Counted from the stretch's first letter, positions 51,405-61,521 are shown. The stretch: DNA of 64,000 bases from Crocinitomicaceae bacterium (GCA_014762645.1 JABURP010000020.1:1-64000), one strand, 5' to 3'. Numbers and translations are program-made. Notes: generated by a model not told the origin, from the letters alone.

Positions 51405-51446
51405 ACAGAATCCCTTTCAGTCAAATTGTTCTGGAAGGGATTTTTA
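51405..51446. terminator. Bidirectional terminator between ahcY and the convergent lipoprotein gene
   Basis: AATCCCTTTCAG (51409-51420) pairs with CTGGAAGGGATT (51431-51442) with an A.G/G.A mismatch tolerated near the loop, followed by a T run on the plus strand. Its end overlaps the stop of the minus-strand gene at 51444. Confidence 0.8.
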
Positions 51447-51878
51447 GTTGTAGATGTTAACAGTGTATGATCCGTTCCAGGTAGTATTATACCTTCTTAA
51501 GGCAAATGTCGCCGGACCTTCTATGACTACTCCTGATGTAATACTATACCGTGAGCCGCTTGTGGTGTCCACAAGTTCAAAGTAATTGTTGCTGTCAACC
51601 ATTACGATAGCATTTGGATCATCACTGTTGTATGTCGAATGACGATCAAGCGCAACAAATTCATCAAAATTTCTATACACAACAATACCCCTTGAACCAC
51701 CGTCAACATAGACCCAGCCCCCCGGGGCATTTAAGGGTTGGTAAGATGGCAAGTCAAGATTAATGCTTATATTAACCGGAACATTTGGCACGGGATGTGT
51801 GTCTTCTTTGCAAGATGTGAATAAGAAACACAAAAAAACAACTCCTGATTTTGCTAATCTTGAATATATTTGGCGCAT
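51444..51878 (-). CDS. Lipoprotein resembling a Rieske-fold protein without cluster ligands
   Basis: 144 residues. The signal MRQIYSRLAKSGVVFLCFLFTSC has the lipobox FTSC. The mature part (PVNISINLDLPSYQPLNAPG, GGWVYVDGGSRGIVVYR, YNSDDPNAIVMVDSN, ITSGVVIEGPATFALRRYNT) resembles the Bacteroidota lipoproteins related to Rieske ferredoxins. At the expected CxH and CxxH positions it has DRHSTY and TTSGSRY, so no [2Fe-2S] ligand set is visible. The family call is by eye. Its start codon overlaps that of the divergent gene at 51877. Confidence 0.55.
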   Translation of the reverse strand: MRQIYSRLAKSGVVFLCFLFTSCKEDTHPVPNVPVNISINLDLPSYQPLNAPGGWVYVDGGSRGIVVYRNFDEFVALDRHSTYNSDDPNAIVMVDSNNYFELVDTTSGSRYSITSGVVIEGPATFALRRYNTTWNGSYTVNIYN

Positions 51879-52158
51879 GGAAAAAAGATTCTTCTCAATA
51901 TTAACGAAATTAATGATAATTATTGCCTGTGCGGTAATTTCTCCTGAAACTGGGTTTACTCAGGATAAGGGGGCTAAGACCGTTAAGACAGGGAGATCAA
52001 AAAGTAGACGCCAAAAACGAATCAAACAAGGAAAACGGTCTAGAAAAAAATCTTACAAAAATCAAGATAAGGCTACGCGAAAAAGAATGAAACGTGCTGC
52101 ACGGAATGCAAAAAGACGTCAACGCGGTAAGCCAATGAAAAATAATCGACTGACTTAA
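51877..52158 (+). CDS. Small secreted, extremely basic protein
   Basis: 93 residues from ATG 51877. The N terminus (MEKRFFSILTKLMIIIACAV) looks like a signal peptide, cut after about residue 29 (GFTQ). The mature part is almost only Lys, Arg, Gln, Ser and Gly (RSKSRRQKRIKQGKRSRKK), with a predicted pI far above 10, and no recognisable domain. It could bind polyanions such as LPS, DNA or teichoic-like polymers, but nothing proves that. The start shares CATG with the start of the minus-strand lipoprotein gene. Confidence 0.6.
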   Translation: MEKRFFSILTKLMIIIACAVISPETGFTQDKGAKTVKTGRSKSRRQKRIKQGKRSRKKSYKNQDKATRKRMKRAARNAKRRQRGKPMKNNRLT

Positions 52159-52233
52159 AGCAGGTTAAATTAGACTTGTATATTTTCGCATAAAAAGTTG
52201 TTTTTCCTTCTTTTTAAATGATCCATTCAGATG

Positions 52234-52241
52234 TACTTTTG
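52234..52241 (+). promoter_or_regulatory. Candidate -7 box (TACTTTTG) of the receptor/giant-protein operon
   Basis: TACTTTTG fits TAnnTTTG and lies 113 nt before the ATG at 52355. The leader between them is coding-free and AT-rich. No clear -33 element is present. Confidence 0.4.
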
Positions 52242-52354
52242 TTAATGAACTATTGCCTGAAGATTTTGTTAATTTATTTGGCCGGTTCACAATTATATTA
52301 TCTATATTAGCACGCTATTGTATTTTAGGATTTTTTAACAAATACACTAAACTT

Positions 52355-55300
52355 ATGCTTACTAACTTAAGGTTATTGTTAACCGTATTCTGTTTAACAG
52401 CCGGTTTTGCTTTTTCTCAAACGGGTAATGGTACAATCAAAGGTCAAATTACAGATAAGGAGTCTGGAGACCCACTTCCATTTGTGAAAGTGGTTGTTAT
52501 GCAAAATGGACAGCAAAAAGGATTTGCTCAAACTGATTTTGACGGTAAATTTTTGATTTCATCCCTCCCTCCCGGTAAATATGATGTTGAAGCAAGATTC
52601 GTCGGTTATCAACCAATCAGACAAGAAGGTGTTGTTGTCAATGCCGATAAATACACCCTATTAAATGACATGCAAATGGGTAGTTCAGCAGAAATGTTGG
52701 ATGTAGTTGAGGTAATCCATTATGAGGTGCCGCTAATTGATAAAGATGGTGGAGCTTCCGGGGCAACAGTAACCAGAGATGATATCGCTAAAATGCCTAC
52801 GCGTTCTGCAACAGGAATTGCGCAAACAGTTGGTGGTGTATACTCTTCTGAAGGGTCAAGCGCATTAAGTATTAGAGGTACAAGATCAGATGCCACTTAT
52901 TATTTTATTGATGGTATTAAAGTGAGAGGGTCTTCAGCATTGCCTAAGTCAGCAATTCAGGAGGTGTCAGTAATTACAGGTGGGGTTCCTGCTAACTATG
53001 GTGACGTTACAGGTGGTATTATTGCGATTACAACTAGAGGGCCTTCAGCTAGATATTTTGGTTCATTTGAAGGTGTAACTTCTGGGTTTTATATTAATGG
53101 TGATGACCCGCTTGGGTATGACGGAAAAGTAATTGGCCTGGATAAATATGGATACAATCTTTTTGAAGGTATGGTTTCTGGCCCGCTTTTGATGAAAAAG
53201 GATTCCGCCGGAAATAAAACGAAACCAATTTTAGGGTTCTTTTTATCGGCTAACTATACGGATCAGCTAGATGGAAGACCACTTGCAAATGGAGGTGCCT
53301 ACAGAATTAAAAGTGATGCAAGAGATTCATTGTTAGCTAATCCGCTTCGACCTACAGGATTAGGTCAAGGTACATATTATAATGCAGAGTTCCTGCGTCA
53401 CGATTTTACTGATGAAGCAAATTCTTCATTTGAGCAAGTTCCATGGAGAATGAACGCAAGAAGTCGTTCGGCTTCGGCTGCAGGTAAAATAGATGTAAAT
53501 GCAGGTACGAATATCAACCTAACTTTTGGTGGTAATATGGCGTGGAGCCAGGGCTCGATCTATAACTATAACGGATCACTCATGAACTTCGAAAACTTTG
53601 GTCAAACATCAAGTCTTGACTGGAGAGTTTATGGTAGATTTACTCAACGTTTTAATAATACTGATGAAGGTTCCTCATCAAAAATTAAAAGTGCGAATTA
53701 CTCTATAATGATCGACTATTCGCAATCTCATGATAAATTTCAGGATGCAAGACACGAGGATAGAATTTTTAACTATGGTCATGTTGGTACTTTTGAAACA
53801 TTTAGAGAAAAAACCTACGAATTCAACGCGGAAGGCGATTCATTGATCCATAATGGATTTAATGACACACTTGTGCAATTTACACCTTCAACAACCAACG
53901 AAGCATTTGCGGCAATTACGTCACAGTATTATTCAATTTATGCAGGCCAACCTGAAGATCACTATGAAAACCTCTTCCAAATTCAACAAGGTGGTGCATT
54001 AAGAAATGGTGATGTTCCACAATCAGTTTATGGTATTTGGAATAACCTTGGTACGCCTTATAATGGATACGGTTACTCACAAGCTGATCAGTTCCGTATT
54101 ACCGGATCTGGTTCAATCAACTTGAATGATCACTCCATATCTTTAGGTTTTGAGTATGAGCAAAGATGGGATAGAGCCTGGAATGGTGCGCCAATTGGTA
54201 TTTGGACAATCGCTCGTCAGTACATGAATAACCACATTCTAGAGTTGGATAAATCTGCATCAGGAACGACGTTTGATTATTACGGAACTTTCCCTAGGGT
54301 TACTTTTGAAAGATTGAATGCATCCCCTGGTGATTATGAAGGACAAGAAGGAAATGACGCTCAGTATTTCTTCGATTACAATGTAAGAGACAAACTTGGT
54401 TTAAATACGGATGGTACTGATTTCGTAGATATTGATGCAATCGACCCAAACTTCTTTACGGTTGATATGTTCAATGCAGATGAATTACTGAATTCAGGTA
54501 ATAACCTTTTCACATGGTATGGTTATGACCATGCAGGAAATAAAGTAAGAGGAAATACTGATATCAATGACTATTTCACAAGATTTGATGAAAATGGTAA
54601 TTACGAGAGACATATTGGTGCGTTCCAACCGATTTATATGGCAGGATACATCATGGATAAGTTTGCTTTTGATGATATTATCTTCAATGTTGGTGTTCGT
54701 GTAGACGTATTTGATGCAAACCAACCGGTACTAAAAGATAAGTATTTATTGTATACAGCCAAAACTGTAGGTGAAGTAGACGACTTAGGTCCACACCCTG
54801 AAAATATGGGGACTGATTACGTGGTATATGTTAATGATGTGAGTAATGTAAATTCAATTCTAGGATACAGAAATGGAGACACATGGTATGACGCAAATGG
54901 TGTTGAAGTTGCAGATGCATCACTAATTGAAGGTTCAAAAGGTATCGCGCCGTATTTAACAGATGACGAGTACGGACTAGAAGCCTCATTGAAAGGTACA
55001 CCTACAGCAGAGTCTTTTGAAGATTACAAGCCGCAGATTAATGTAATGCCAAGAATTGCTTTTTCTTTCCCTATTTCAGATGAAGCGTCGTTTTTTGCTC
55101 ACTATGACATCCTAACGAAACGTCCAACTTCGGGGAATAGGTTTGACCCGATTGACTATCAATTCTTGCAAGCGAGAAATGTGATTATTAATAATCCAAA
55201 CTTGAAACCTGAAAGAACAATTGATTATGAAATTGGATTCCAGCAGGTATTATCTAAAACTTCATCACTTAAGATTTCGGCCTTCTATAAAGAACAGAGA

Positions 55301-56098
55301 GATCAGGTACAGTTAGTAAACGTTTTCCAGGCATATCCTAACACATATCGTTCTTATGGTAACAGAGATTTTGGTACGGTAAAAGGTTTAACAGTCTCTT
55401 ATGATTTGAGAAGAACTGGAAATATTAGAATGACCGTTGCATATACACTCCAGTTTGCGAACGGAACAGGTTCAGATGCAACTTCTGCATTAGGCCTTGT
55501 AAATGCTGGAGAACCTAACTTGAAAGTTATCTTCCCATACTCTTACGACCAAAGACATGGATTTAATATAGTTGTTGATTATAGATACGGTAGCGGAACT
55601 GATTATAATGGGCCAAAAATTGGCGATTTTGAGGTGCTTGGAAACACTGGGTTGAACGTGGTAACGAACATAGGTTCTGGTACGCCTTACTCAGGTTTGA
55701 AAGTTCCAGTTGGAGATGCACTGCTTTCTCCGAATAGTTCACAACTGGATGGTACTTTAAATGGGTCGAGAAAGCCTTGGCAGTATCGTATTGATCTGCA
55801 GATTGACAGAAACTTTAGTCTGGAGTTTGGTAAAGACGAAGAGAAGAAGAAAGCAGCATATTTAAATGTATATATGCGTATTACAAATATTTTCAACATC
55901 ATCAATACGTTGAATGTATACCGCGCTACTGGAACTCCTGATGATGATGGATATTTAGCAGCATCTCAATATCAGGCTTCAATCCAAAATCAATTGGATG
56001 AGCAATCATTTAGAGATTATTATCAATTGAAGGTGGTAAATCCTTTCAACTTTGGTATTCCAAGAACGATTAGACTAGGTGTAAAATTTGATTTTTAA
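52355..56098 (+). CDS. TonB-dependent receptor-like outer-membrane protein with CarboxypepD_reg domain
   Basis: 1247 residues from ATG 52355, where a good signal peptide begins (MLTNLRLLLTVFCLTAGFAF); an in-frame extension to 52253 adds no signal and lies at the promoter. Domains in order: CarboxypepD_reg-like (about 25-105, GTIKGQITDKESGDPLPFV), plug (about 125-230, LSIRGTRSDATYYFIDGIKV, VITGGVPANYGDVTGG), then an outer-membrane barrel ending GIPRTIRLGVKFDF. There is no SusD-like partner. It is followed after 34 nt by the 1379-residue exported protein and then by the PorV-like gene, implying a joint outer-membrane function. Confidence 0.88.
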   Translation: MLTNLRLLLTVFCLTAGFAFSQTGNGTIKGQITDKESGDPLPFVKVVVMQNGQQKGFAQTDFDGKFLISSLPPGKYDVEARFVGYQPIRQEGVVVNADKYTLLNDMQMGSSAEMLDVVEVIHYEVPLIDKDGGASGATVTRDDIAKMPTRSATGIAQTVGGVYSSEGSSALSIRGTRSDATYYFIDGIKVRGSSALPKSAIQEVSVITGGVPANYGDVTGGIIAITTRGPSARYFGSFEGVTSGFYINGDDPLGYDGKVIGLDKYGYNLFEGMVSGPLLMKKDSAGNKTKPILGFFLSANYTDQLDGRPLANGGAYRIKSDARDSLLANPLRPTGLGQGTYYNAEFLRHDFTDEANSSFEQVPWRMNARSRSASAAGKIDVNAGTNINLTFGGNMAWSQGSIYNYNGSLMNFENFGQTSSLDWRVYGRFTQRFNNTDEGSSSKIKSANYSIMIDYSQSHDKFQDARHEDRIFNYGHVGTFETFREKTYEFNAEGDSLIHNGFNDTLVQFTPSTTNEAFAAITSQYYSIYAGQPEDHYENLFQIQQGGALRNGDVPQSVYGIWNNLGTPYNGYGYSQADQFRITGSGSINLNDHSISLGFEYEQRWDRAWNGAPIGIWTIARQYMNNHILELDKSASGTTFDYYGTFPRVTFERLNASPGDYEGQEGNDAQYFFDYNVRDKLGLNTDGTDFVDIDAIDPNFFTVDMFNADELLNSGNNLFTWYGYDHAGNKVRGNTDINDYFTRFDENGNYERHIGAFQPIYMAGYIMDKFAFDDIIFNVGVRVDVFDANQPVLKDKYLLYTAKTVGEVDDLGPHPENMGTDYVVYVNDVSNVNSILGYRNGDTWYDANGVEVADASLIEGSKGIAPYLTDDEYGLEASLKGTPTAESFEDYKPQINVMPRIAFSFPISDEASFFAHYDILTKRPTSGNRFDPIDYQFLQARNVIINNPNLKPERTIDYEIGFQQVLSKTSSLKISAFYKEQRDQVQLVNVFQAYPNTYRSYGNRDFGTVKGLTVSYDLRRTGNIRMTVAYTLQFANGTGSDATSALGLVNAGEPNLKVIFPYSYDQRHGFNIVVDYRYGSGTDYNGPKIGDFEVLGNTGLNVVTNIGSGTPYSGLKVPVGDALLSPNSSQLDGTLNGSRKPWQYRIDLQIDRNFSLEFGKDEEKKKAAYLNVYMRITNIFNIINTLNVYRATGTPDDDGYLAASQYQASIQNQLDEQSFRDYYQLKVVNPFNFGIPRTIRLGVKFDF

Positions 56099-56132
56099 TT
56101 GGAAAATTTAGTTAAAGATCTAAAGTAAGATT

Positions 56133-59100
56133 ATGAAAAATATACTTCTAACCATTTTAGTATTAGGCATAGCAAGTTCTACTTTTGCATACAAGAACTT
56201 TAATGATCATGGCCCAGACCATGTGCCGCCAAATGACGGAAGAGCTGCAAACTGTGCTCCGGCAAATGAACGTTTATTCATGGATTTTAACAATGTAAGA
56301 GCATTAGTTGAAACTGGTGGATCACTTTGGCAGGACCGTGCTAATGGTCGAGCATCTTATGAAATTCCAAAAGAATCAAATAGGCATGTGCTGTATTCAG
56401 GAGCCTTATGGATGGGAGGAGAAGATGTGAATGGTCAGTTAAAACTCGCTGCTCACAGATTCCGTCAGGGGAATGACTTCTGGGCAGGACCACTCGGTGA
56501 CCTGATTGATGGTACTGGAAACTACGATCCATTTGTTGTCCAAAATGCCGAGATGGAATTATATAGAGATTACGGAGCAGCAGAGATTATTCCATCTGAA
56601 TGTTTGAAGTATGATCAATTCTATACCATTCGTAAAGCAGAGGTGCGTCAGTTTATTGCGTGGTGGAATTGTGATCAGGGTATTACTGCACCGGAAGATT
56701 GTGAAGCTGTTGAAAAACCAGATGATGATATCATGAATCGTATCATAAACTGGCCTGCACACGGTGACGTCTCATTAGGACAAGATTTTTATCTGGCTCC
56801 GTTCTATGATAATTCTACTGAAGCAAATCAAGCAAATGGAATATATGACCCAATCAATGATGGTGATTATCCTTGGTATGATATAGAAGATGAAATAGAT
56901 TGTAGAAATGACCGTAGGGTTACACTATTTGGTGATGAGACGCATTGGTGGGTATTTAACGATAAAGGAAATATTCACACAGAAACAGGTGGTGATCCAA
57001 TTGGAATGGAGATTAGAGCTCAGGCTTTTGCTTTTGCAACAGATGACGCAATTAATGATATGACTTTCTATAACTATGAGTTGATTAATAGGGGTACACA
57101 AACCTTGTACAATACTTATTTTGGTCAGTGGGTAGACTCAGATATTGGTAATGCATTTGATGACTTTGTTGGTTGTGATGTTAATAGAGGATTAGGGTTC
57201 GGGTTTAATGGTGTCTCTACAGACAATGGTGCCAGTGGACAGGAGCCTTATGGTGCATCTCCACCTGCAGTGGGCGTCGACTTCTTTGAAGGACCATATC
57301 AAGATAATGATGGTGTGGACAATGCCGTAGGTATTGGAACAAATGAAGCATTGAACGGAATAGGCTATGGGGATGGAATCGCTGATAATGAGCGATTTGG
57401 AATGAGAAGATTTGTTTATCACAACAATAGTGGTGGACCAACTGGTGACCCGACAAATGCGACAGACTATTATCTCTTTATGAAGGGTATCTGGAAAAAT
57501 GGTCAACAAATGGTTTATGGTGGTAATGGTTTTAATACTGGTACTTCACTTCCTACTGACTTTATGTTCCCAGGTGACTCAGATGATCAATTTTGGGGAA
57601 CCGGAGGAGTAGATCCTGGGTTCGATTGGTCAGAGGTTACTGAAGGAAACCCTCCAGGTGATAGACGTTTCTTACAGTCAGCAGGGCCATTTACGCTTGT
57701 ACCAGGTGCTGTAAATAATATTACCGTAGGTGTTGTATATGGTAGAAACACAGCTGAAACTGATCTTGAAGCTTCTGTAAGAGCTATGAAAACAGCGGAT
57801 TCAAAAGCTCAGGCTCTTTTTGAAAACTGTTTTGAATTGGTTGAACCGCCAGTTGCGCCGATTTTAACTATCCAGGAAATGGAAAATGAATTAATCCTTT
57901 ATCTTGATGAGCCTGTAGGATTTGATGAGCAAACCTGGTTTGAGGTAGATAAGATTAATATTATTACTCCAGATGAGCTCGTTCAACAAGGTATCTACTA
58001 CGACGATACATTCAGATTTGAAGGATATCAAATTTTCCAAATGATAGATGGAGATGCTTCGGTATCTGACTTGGATGATATTGAGAAAGCTCGATTAGTT
58101 GCTCAATGTGATGTGCAGAATGGAGTTTCTAAGTTGGTGAACTACACTTATGATGAGCAATTGCAAATTACAATTCCATCAGTAATGGTAGATGGTGCTG
58201 ATGAAGGTTTAAGACATTCATGGAGTATTACTGAGGATTTATTTGCGACAGGTGCACGACAATTAGTAAACCATAAGAAGTATTACTATATCGCAGTGGC
58301 CTATGCATATAATAACTATAAGACATATGACCCTAATGATCCTGATGCCCTGGATGGACAAAAAGTTCCTTACTTGAGATCCAGAATTTCTGCAACAGGT
58401 AAAGGTATCGAGTCGGTGATTGGAATCCCACATGATCCTACACCGGAAGCGGATGGAACTTTGTTTACAACATCTTATGGATGGCAACCAAAAATCACTC
58501 AAATTGAAGGGATTGGTAATGGTGGAAAATTCATTGAACTGGATTCGGCAAGCCGAGCTTCAACCGTACTAAATGCGCCATACAAGGTAGATCATCCTGT
58601 ATATAAATCAGGCGCGGGACCAGTAGACATTAAAGTTATTGACCCGTTGAATCTTGCTGGAGGAGACTATACTCTAGGTTTTGAAAAAGATTCTTCTTCA
58701 GTAAATGAAGCTACGTGGTGGTTGGCAAGAGCTTATACTGATGAATCAGGTATGGCTCAAACAGATACGGTGTTTTCTGACTATGTAGTTGGTGTCAGAA
58801 ATGAACAGTTAGTCCTTGATTGGGGAATTTCTGTAAACATCAATCAGCAGTTCTATATAGGATCTGGAGCTTGCTCAAATAAATTTGCCGAACCGATTGA
58901 TGCCACTATTTCGTATAGTGATTCGTCAAAAGCATGGTTAATGGGAGTACCAGATGATGATCAGTTCTATCCTACCAACTGGATTCGTTCAGGAAGTACA
59001 AGTGAGAATGAAACTGATAACCCAGGTGGTTGCGATCCGAATAACTGGATTTATAATCAATGTGCATATAATGATTATGCATTAGATGACGACCAAGAAT

Positions 59101-60272
59101 ATGAGAAGTTATTGGAAGGAACGGTTGCTCCATTTAACCGAGTAGGTGCAGGTGTTTATGGAATGCCTTTTGGGTGGCCTGGTGACGACCCTTCTACTAA
59201 TGGAAATCAGGGATGGTTCACATTGGCACCAACTACACTAACAAAATCGTGTTTCCCGGAAGTACATGATGTTGATATCATCATTACGTCTAATCAAGAT
59301 TATTGGACAAGATGTCCGGTAATTGAGATTAATGACAACGAAACACAAACCGAGCATGGGGATGACATTCTTGCCATGAGAAGTGATCTTTCTGTAGATA
59401 AAAATGGAAATCCTGATGGTTCAGGTACTACTGGATTCGGTTGGTTCCCGGGATATGCCGTTGACGTTAATACTGGTGCTAGACTGAATATGGCTTTCGC
59501 TGAAAATTCGTGGTTACTTGGTGAAAACGGAGCAGATATGATCTGGAATCCAACATCAAATTTTGCTGACCAGGTTGGAAACCCTCTTTTCGGAGGAATG
59601 CACTATATATACGTGTTCGGAGAGGATGTAGATGGTAGTGGTTCACCTGCTTATGATGGTGGTGTTTGGTTGGCAGAAAAGTTAGATGTATCTGTTTCTC
59701 AAGGAACAAGAAATCAAAACTATTACGCAGCCTGGAGATCTTGCTTGTGGGTAATGGAGCCTATGCTTATCCCTAACGCAACTCTTTTGGAAACAGATGT
59801 TGAAATTAATTTGAGAATCAGCAAACCTTATGAGGAAAGAACTGTTCTTGGTGAGAATAATGGATTTCCTATGTATCGTTTCACAATTGATGAGCCTACA
59901 CAAGTAACTCAAGCGGATCGTCTAGAGTCAGTATTGGATAACATCAATGTAGTTCCTAATCCTTACTACGGATATAGTGAATACGAAACCACGAAACTTG
60001 ATAACAGAATTAAAATTGTAAACCTTCCTGAAAGATGTACTATTACCATCTTCAATATGCAAGGTGCATTGGTTAGATCATTTGAGAAAGATGATCCACT
60101 GACATCAATCGACTGGGATCTAAAAAACTACAACGGAGTTCCAATTGCTGGTGGTTTATATGTGATTCACGTTAAACTTCCGGTAACACAGACAGATGGT
60201 TCTGTCGTTGAAATGGAAAGAATAATCAAGTGGTATGGTGCCTTAAGACAACCAGATCTTGACAACCTGTAA
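56133..60272 (+). CDS. Giant exported protein, partner of receptor and PorV-like protein; copy 1
   Basis: 1379 residues. The signal peptide is MKNILLTILVLGIASSTFAY. The conserved N-terminal region (GRAANCAPANERLFM, HVLYSGALWMGGEDVNG, RQGNDFWAGPLGDLIDG) is followed by long acidic, glycine-rich stretches with many tryptophans and aspartates. The C terminus (VVPNPYYGYSEYET, CTITIFNMQGALVRSF, IAGGLYVIHVKLP) is a FlgD-Ig/T9SS-type A-like beta-sandwich, and the protein ends in LRQPDLDNL. The product is most likely exported by T9SS to the cell surface. No enzymatic motif is seen. A second copy follows at 61653. Confidence 0.8.
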   Translation: MKNILLTILVLGIASSTFAYKNFNDHGPDHVPPNDGRAANCAPANERLFMDFNNVRALVETGGSLWQDRANGRASYEIPKESNRHVLYSGALWMGGEDVNGQLKLAAHRFRQGNDFWAGPLGDLIDGTGNYDPFVVQNAEMELYRDYGAAEIIPSECLKYDQFYTIRKAEVRQFIAWWNCDQGITAPEDCEAVEKPDDDIMNRIINWPAHGDVSLGQDFYLAPFYDNSTEANQANGIYDPINDGDYPWYDIEDEIDCRNDRRVTLFGDETHWWVFNDKGNIHTETGGDPIGMEIRAQAFAFATDDAINDMTFYNYELINRGTQTLYNTYFGQWVDSDIGNAFDDFVGCDVNRGLGFGFNGVSTDNGASGQEPYGASPPAVGVDFFEGPYQDNDGVDNAVGIGTNEALNGIGYGDGIADNERFGMRRFVYHNNSGGPTGDPTNATDYYLFMKGIWKNGQQMVYGGNGFNTGTSLPTDFMFPGDSDDQFWGTGGVDPGFDWSEVTEGNPPGDRRFLQSAGPFTLVPGAVNNITVGVVYGRNTAETDLEASVRAMKTADSKAQALFENCFELVEPPVAPILTIQEMENELILYLDEPVGFDEQTWFEVDKINIITPDELVQQGIYYDDTFRFEGYQIFQMIDGDASVSDLDDIEKARLVAQCDVQNGVSKLVNYTYDEQLQITIPSVMVDGADEGLRHSWSITEDLFATGARQLVNHKKYYYIAVAYAYNNYKTYDPNDPDALDGQKVPYLRSRISATGKGIESVIGIPHDPTPEADGTLFTTSYGWQPKITQIEGIGNGGKFIELDSASRASTVLNAPYKVDHPVYKSGAGPVDIKVIDPLNLAGGDYTLGFEKDSSSVNEATWWLARAYTDESGMAQTDTVFSDYVVGVRNEQLVLDWGISVNINQQFYIGSGACSNKFAEPIDATISYSDSSKAWLMGVPDDDQFYPTNWIRSGSTSENETDNPGGCDPNNWIYNQCAYNDYALDDDQEYEKLLEGTVAPFNRVGAGVYGMPFGWPGDDPSTNGNQGWFTLAPTTLTKSCFPEVHDVDIIITSNQDYWTRCPVIEINDNETQTEHGDDILAMRSDLSVDKNGNPDGSGTTGFGWFPGYAVDVNTGARLNMAFAENSWLLGENGADMIWNPTSNFADQVGNPLFGGMHYIYVFGEDVDGSGSPAYDGGVWLAEKLDVSVSQGTRNQNYYAAWRSCLWVMEPMLIPNATLLETDVEINLRISKPYEERTVLGENNGFPMYRFTIDEPTQVTQADRLESVLDNINVVPNPYYGYSEYETTKLDNRIKIVNLPERCTITIFNMQGALVRSFEKDDPLTSIDWDLKNYNGVPIAGGLYVIHVKLPVTQTDGSVVEMERIIKWYGALRQPDLDNL

Positions 60273-60302
60273 ACTTGATAATAATTTTGAAACTATTCGG
60301 AT

Positions 60303-61382
60303 ATGAAAATGAATAAGATAGTTAGGAATACATTTTTAGCGGCAGCAACGCTTTTCATCAGTGCGCCAGCAATGGCAGGAAATGGTGATCGTGTTGGTTC
60401 AGCCGGAGCTACTGAATTGCTAATCAATCCATGGGCTAGATCTGCAGCCTGGGCAGACGCAAGTGTTGCTTGCGGTACAGGTCTGGATGCAGTATATACC
60501 AACATTGCAGGATTAGCATTTACAGATAAAACACAGATTCGTTTCGATCGTACAAACTGGTTAGGTGGTTCTGGAATCGCTATAAATTCTGCAGGACTTG
60601 CACAACGGGTATCGGATAATTCTGTTATATCTGTTACTGTTATGGCTATGACTTTTGGCGATATCCAAATTACGACTGTTGATCTTCCTGAAGGAGGTAT
60701 CGGTGAGTTCTCTCCAACATATTCTAATTTTAATGTTGGTTATGCCAGAGAATTTACAAACTCTATTTATGGTGGAATCAACTTTAAAGTTGTGAATGAA
60801 GCCATTGCTAATATTAGAGGAACTGCCGTTGCAGTAGATGCTGGAATTCGATATATCACAGGTGAAGAAGATCAAATTAAATTTGGTATTACACTGAAAA
60901 ATATCGGACCAACTATGACCTTTAAAGGTGATGGTATGGCAATCCAGGTTATGTATCCTAATACAGGCGAGTTAGCAACGCTTGAGCAAAGATCTGCGGC
61001 CTTCGAAATGCCTTCTACCTTAAATATTGGTGGGTCTTATGACTTCAACTTTGGAGATATGCATAAACTTACAGGAGCTTTTGCTTTTTCTGCAAACTCA
61101 TTCTCTAATGACCAGTACAGATTGGGTGTTAACTATGGAATGACAGGTGGTAAAATGAATTTTAACCTGATGGCAGGTTATACTTTCGAAGAGGGGCTAT
61201 TCTCTGACCAGGGGTTAGTTTACGGAGGAAGAGTAACTGCATTGAGCGGATTTTCTGCCGGAGTATCTATTGATGGTATTGTAGGAAAAAACAAACATGC
61301 GTTAGGAATTCAATATGCTTATCGTCATGCAAACCCATTCAATGGTATACATACGGTTGGTTTGTCAATCGACATTAAATAA
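60303..61382 (+). CDS. PorV/PorQ-family outer-membrane barrel protein
   Basis: 359 residues. After a signal peptide (NTFLAAATLFISAPAMAG) comes the PorV/PorQ (UPF0164-like) opening AGATELLINPWARSAAWAD ASVACGTG, the family block around residues 25-55, followed by GLAF and a barrel-like chain ending HTVGLSIDIK. PorV acts as shuttle for T9SS cargo between translocon and attachment complex. This copy is not the core porV of a T9SS locus but a paralog next to two giant cargo-like proteins and a receptor, so a dedicated role for that cargo is a reasonable inference. It lies 30 nt after the giant-protein gene and is followed by a terminator. Confidence 0.82.
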   Translation: MKMNKIVRNTFLAAATLFISAPAMAGNGDRVGSAGATELLINPWARSAAWADASVACGTGLDAVYTNIAGLAFTDKTQIRFDRTNWLGGSGIAINSAGLAQRVSDNSVISVTVMAMTFGDIQITTVDLPEGGIGEFSPTYSNFNVGYAREFTNSIYGGINFKVVNEAIANIRGTAVAVDAGIRYITGEEDQIKFGITLKNIGPTMTFKGDGMAIQVMYPNTGELATLEQRSAAFEMPSTLNIGGSYDFNFGDMHKLTGAFAFSANSFSNDQYRLGVNYGMTGGKMNFNLMAGYTFEEGLFSDQGLVYGGRVTALSGFSAGVSIDGIVGKNKHALGIQYAYRHANPFNGIHTVGLSIDIK

Positions 61383-61403
61383 GAAATTTTTCTATTCAAT
61401 ATT

Positions 61404-61433
61404 AAAAACCCTGACTTCGGTCAGGGTTTTTTT
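61404..61433 (+). terminator. Rho-independent terminator with UUCG loop after the PorV-like gene
   Basis: AAAAACCCTGAC (61404-61415), loop TTCG (61416-61419), GTCAGGGTTTTTTT (61420-61433). The stem closes on a stable UUCG tetraloop and is followed by T's. It ends the receptor/giant-protein/PorV-like transcript. Confidence 0.93.
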
Positions 61434-61521
61434 ATGTTTGAAAAGTTAGAATTGAGAATTATTGTTCCACTTATTTTCTTTTAATCGTAGTTCTCAACAT
61501 GTGAAATGTAGTGATTCGCTA

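Noticed and set aside
51763..51876. Longer start for the basic protein at ATG 51763
   Set aside because: That stretch is antisense to the lipoprotein gene and places the signal peptide in the middle of the protein. ATG 51877 puts it at the N terminus.
52253..52354. N-terminal extension of the receptor to ATG 52253
   Set aside because: The signal peptide begins at ATG 52355. The extension sits just after the likely promoter and ends with a second hydrophobic run that would disturb export.
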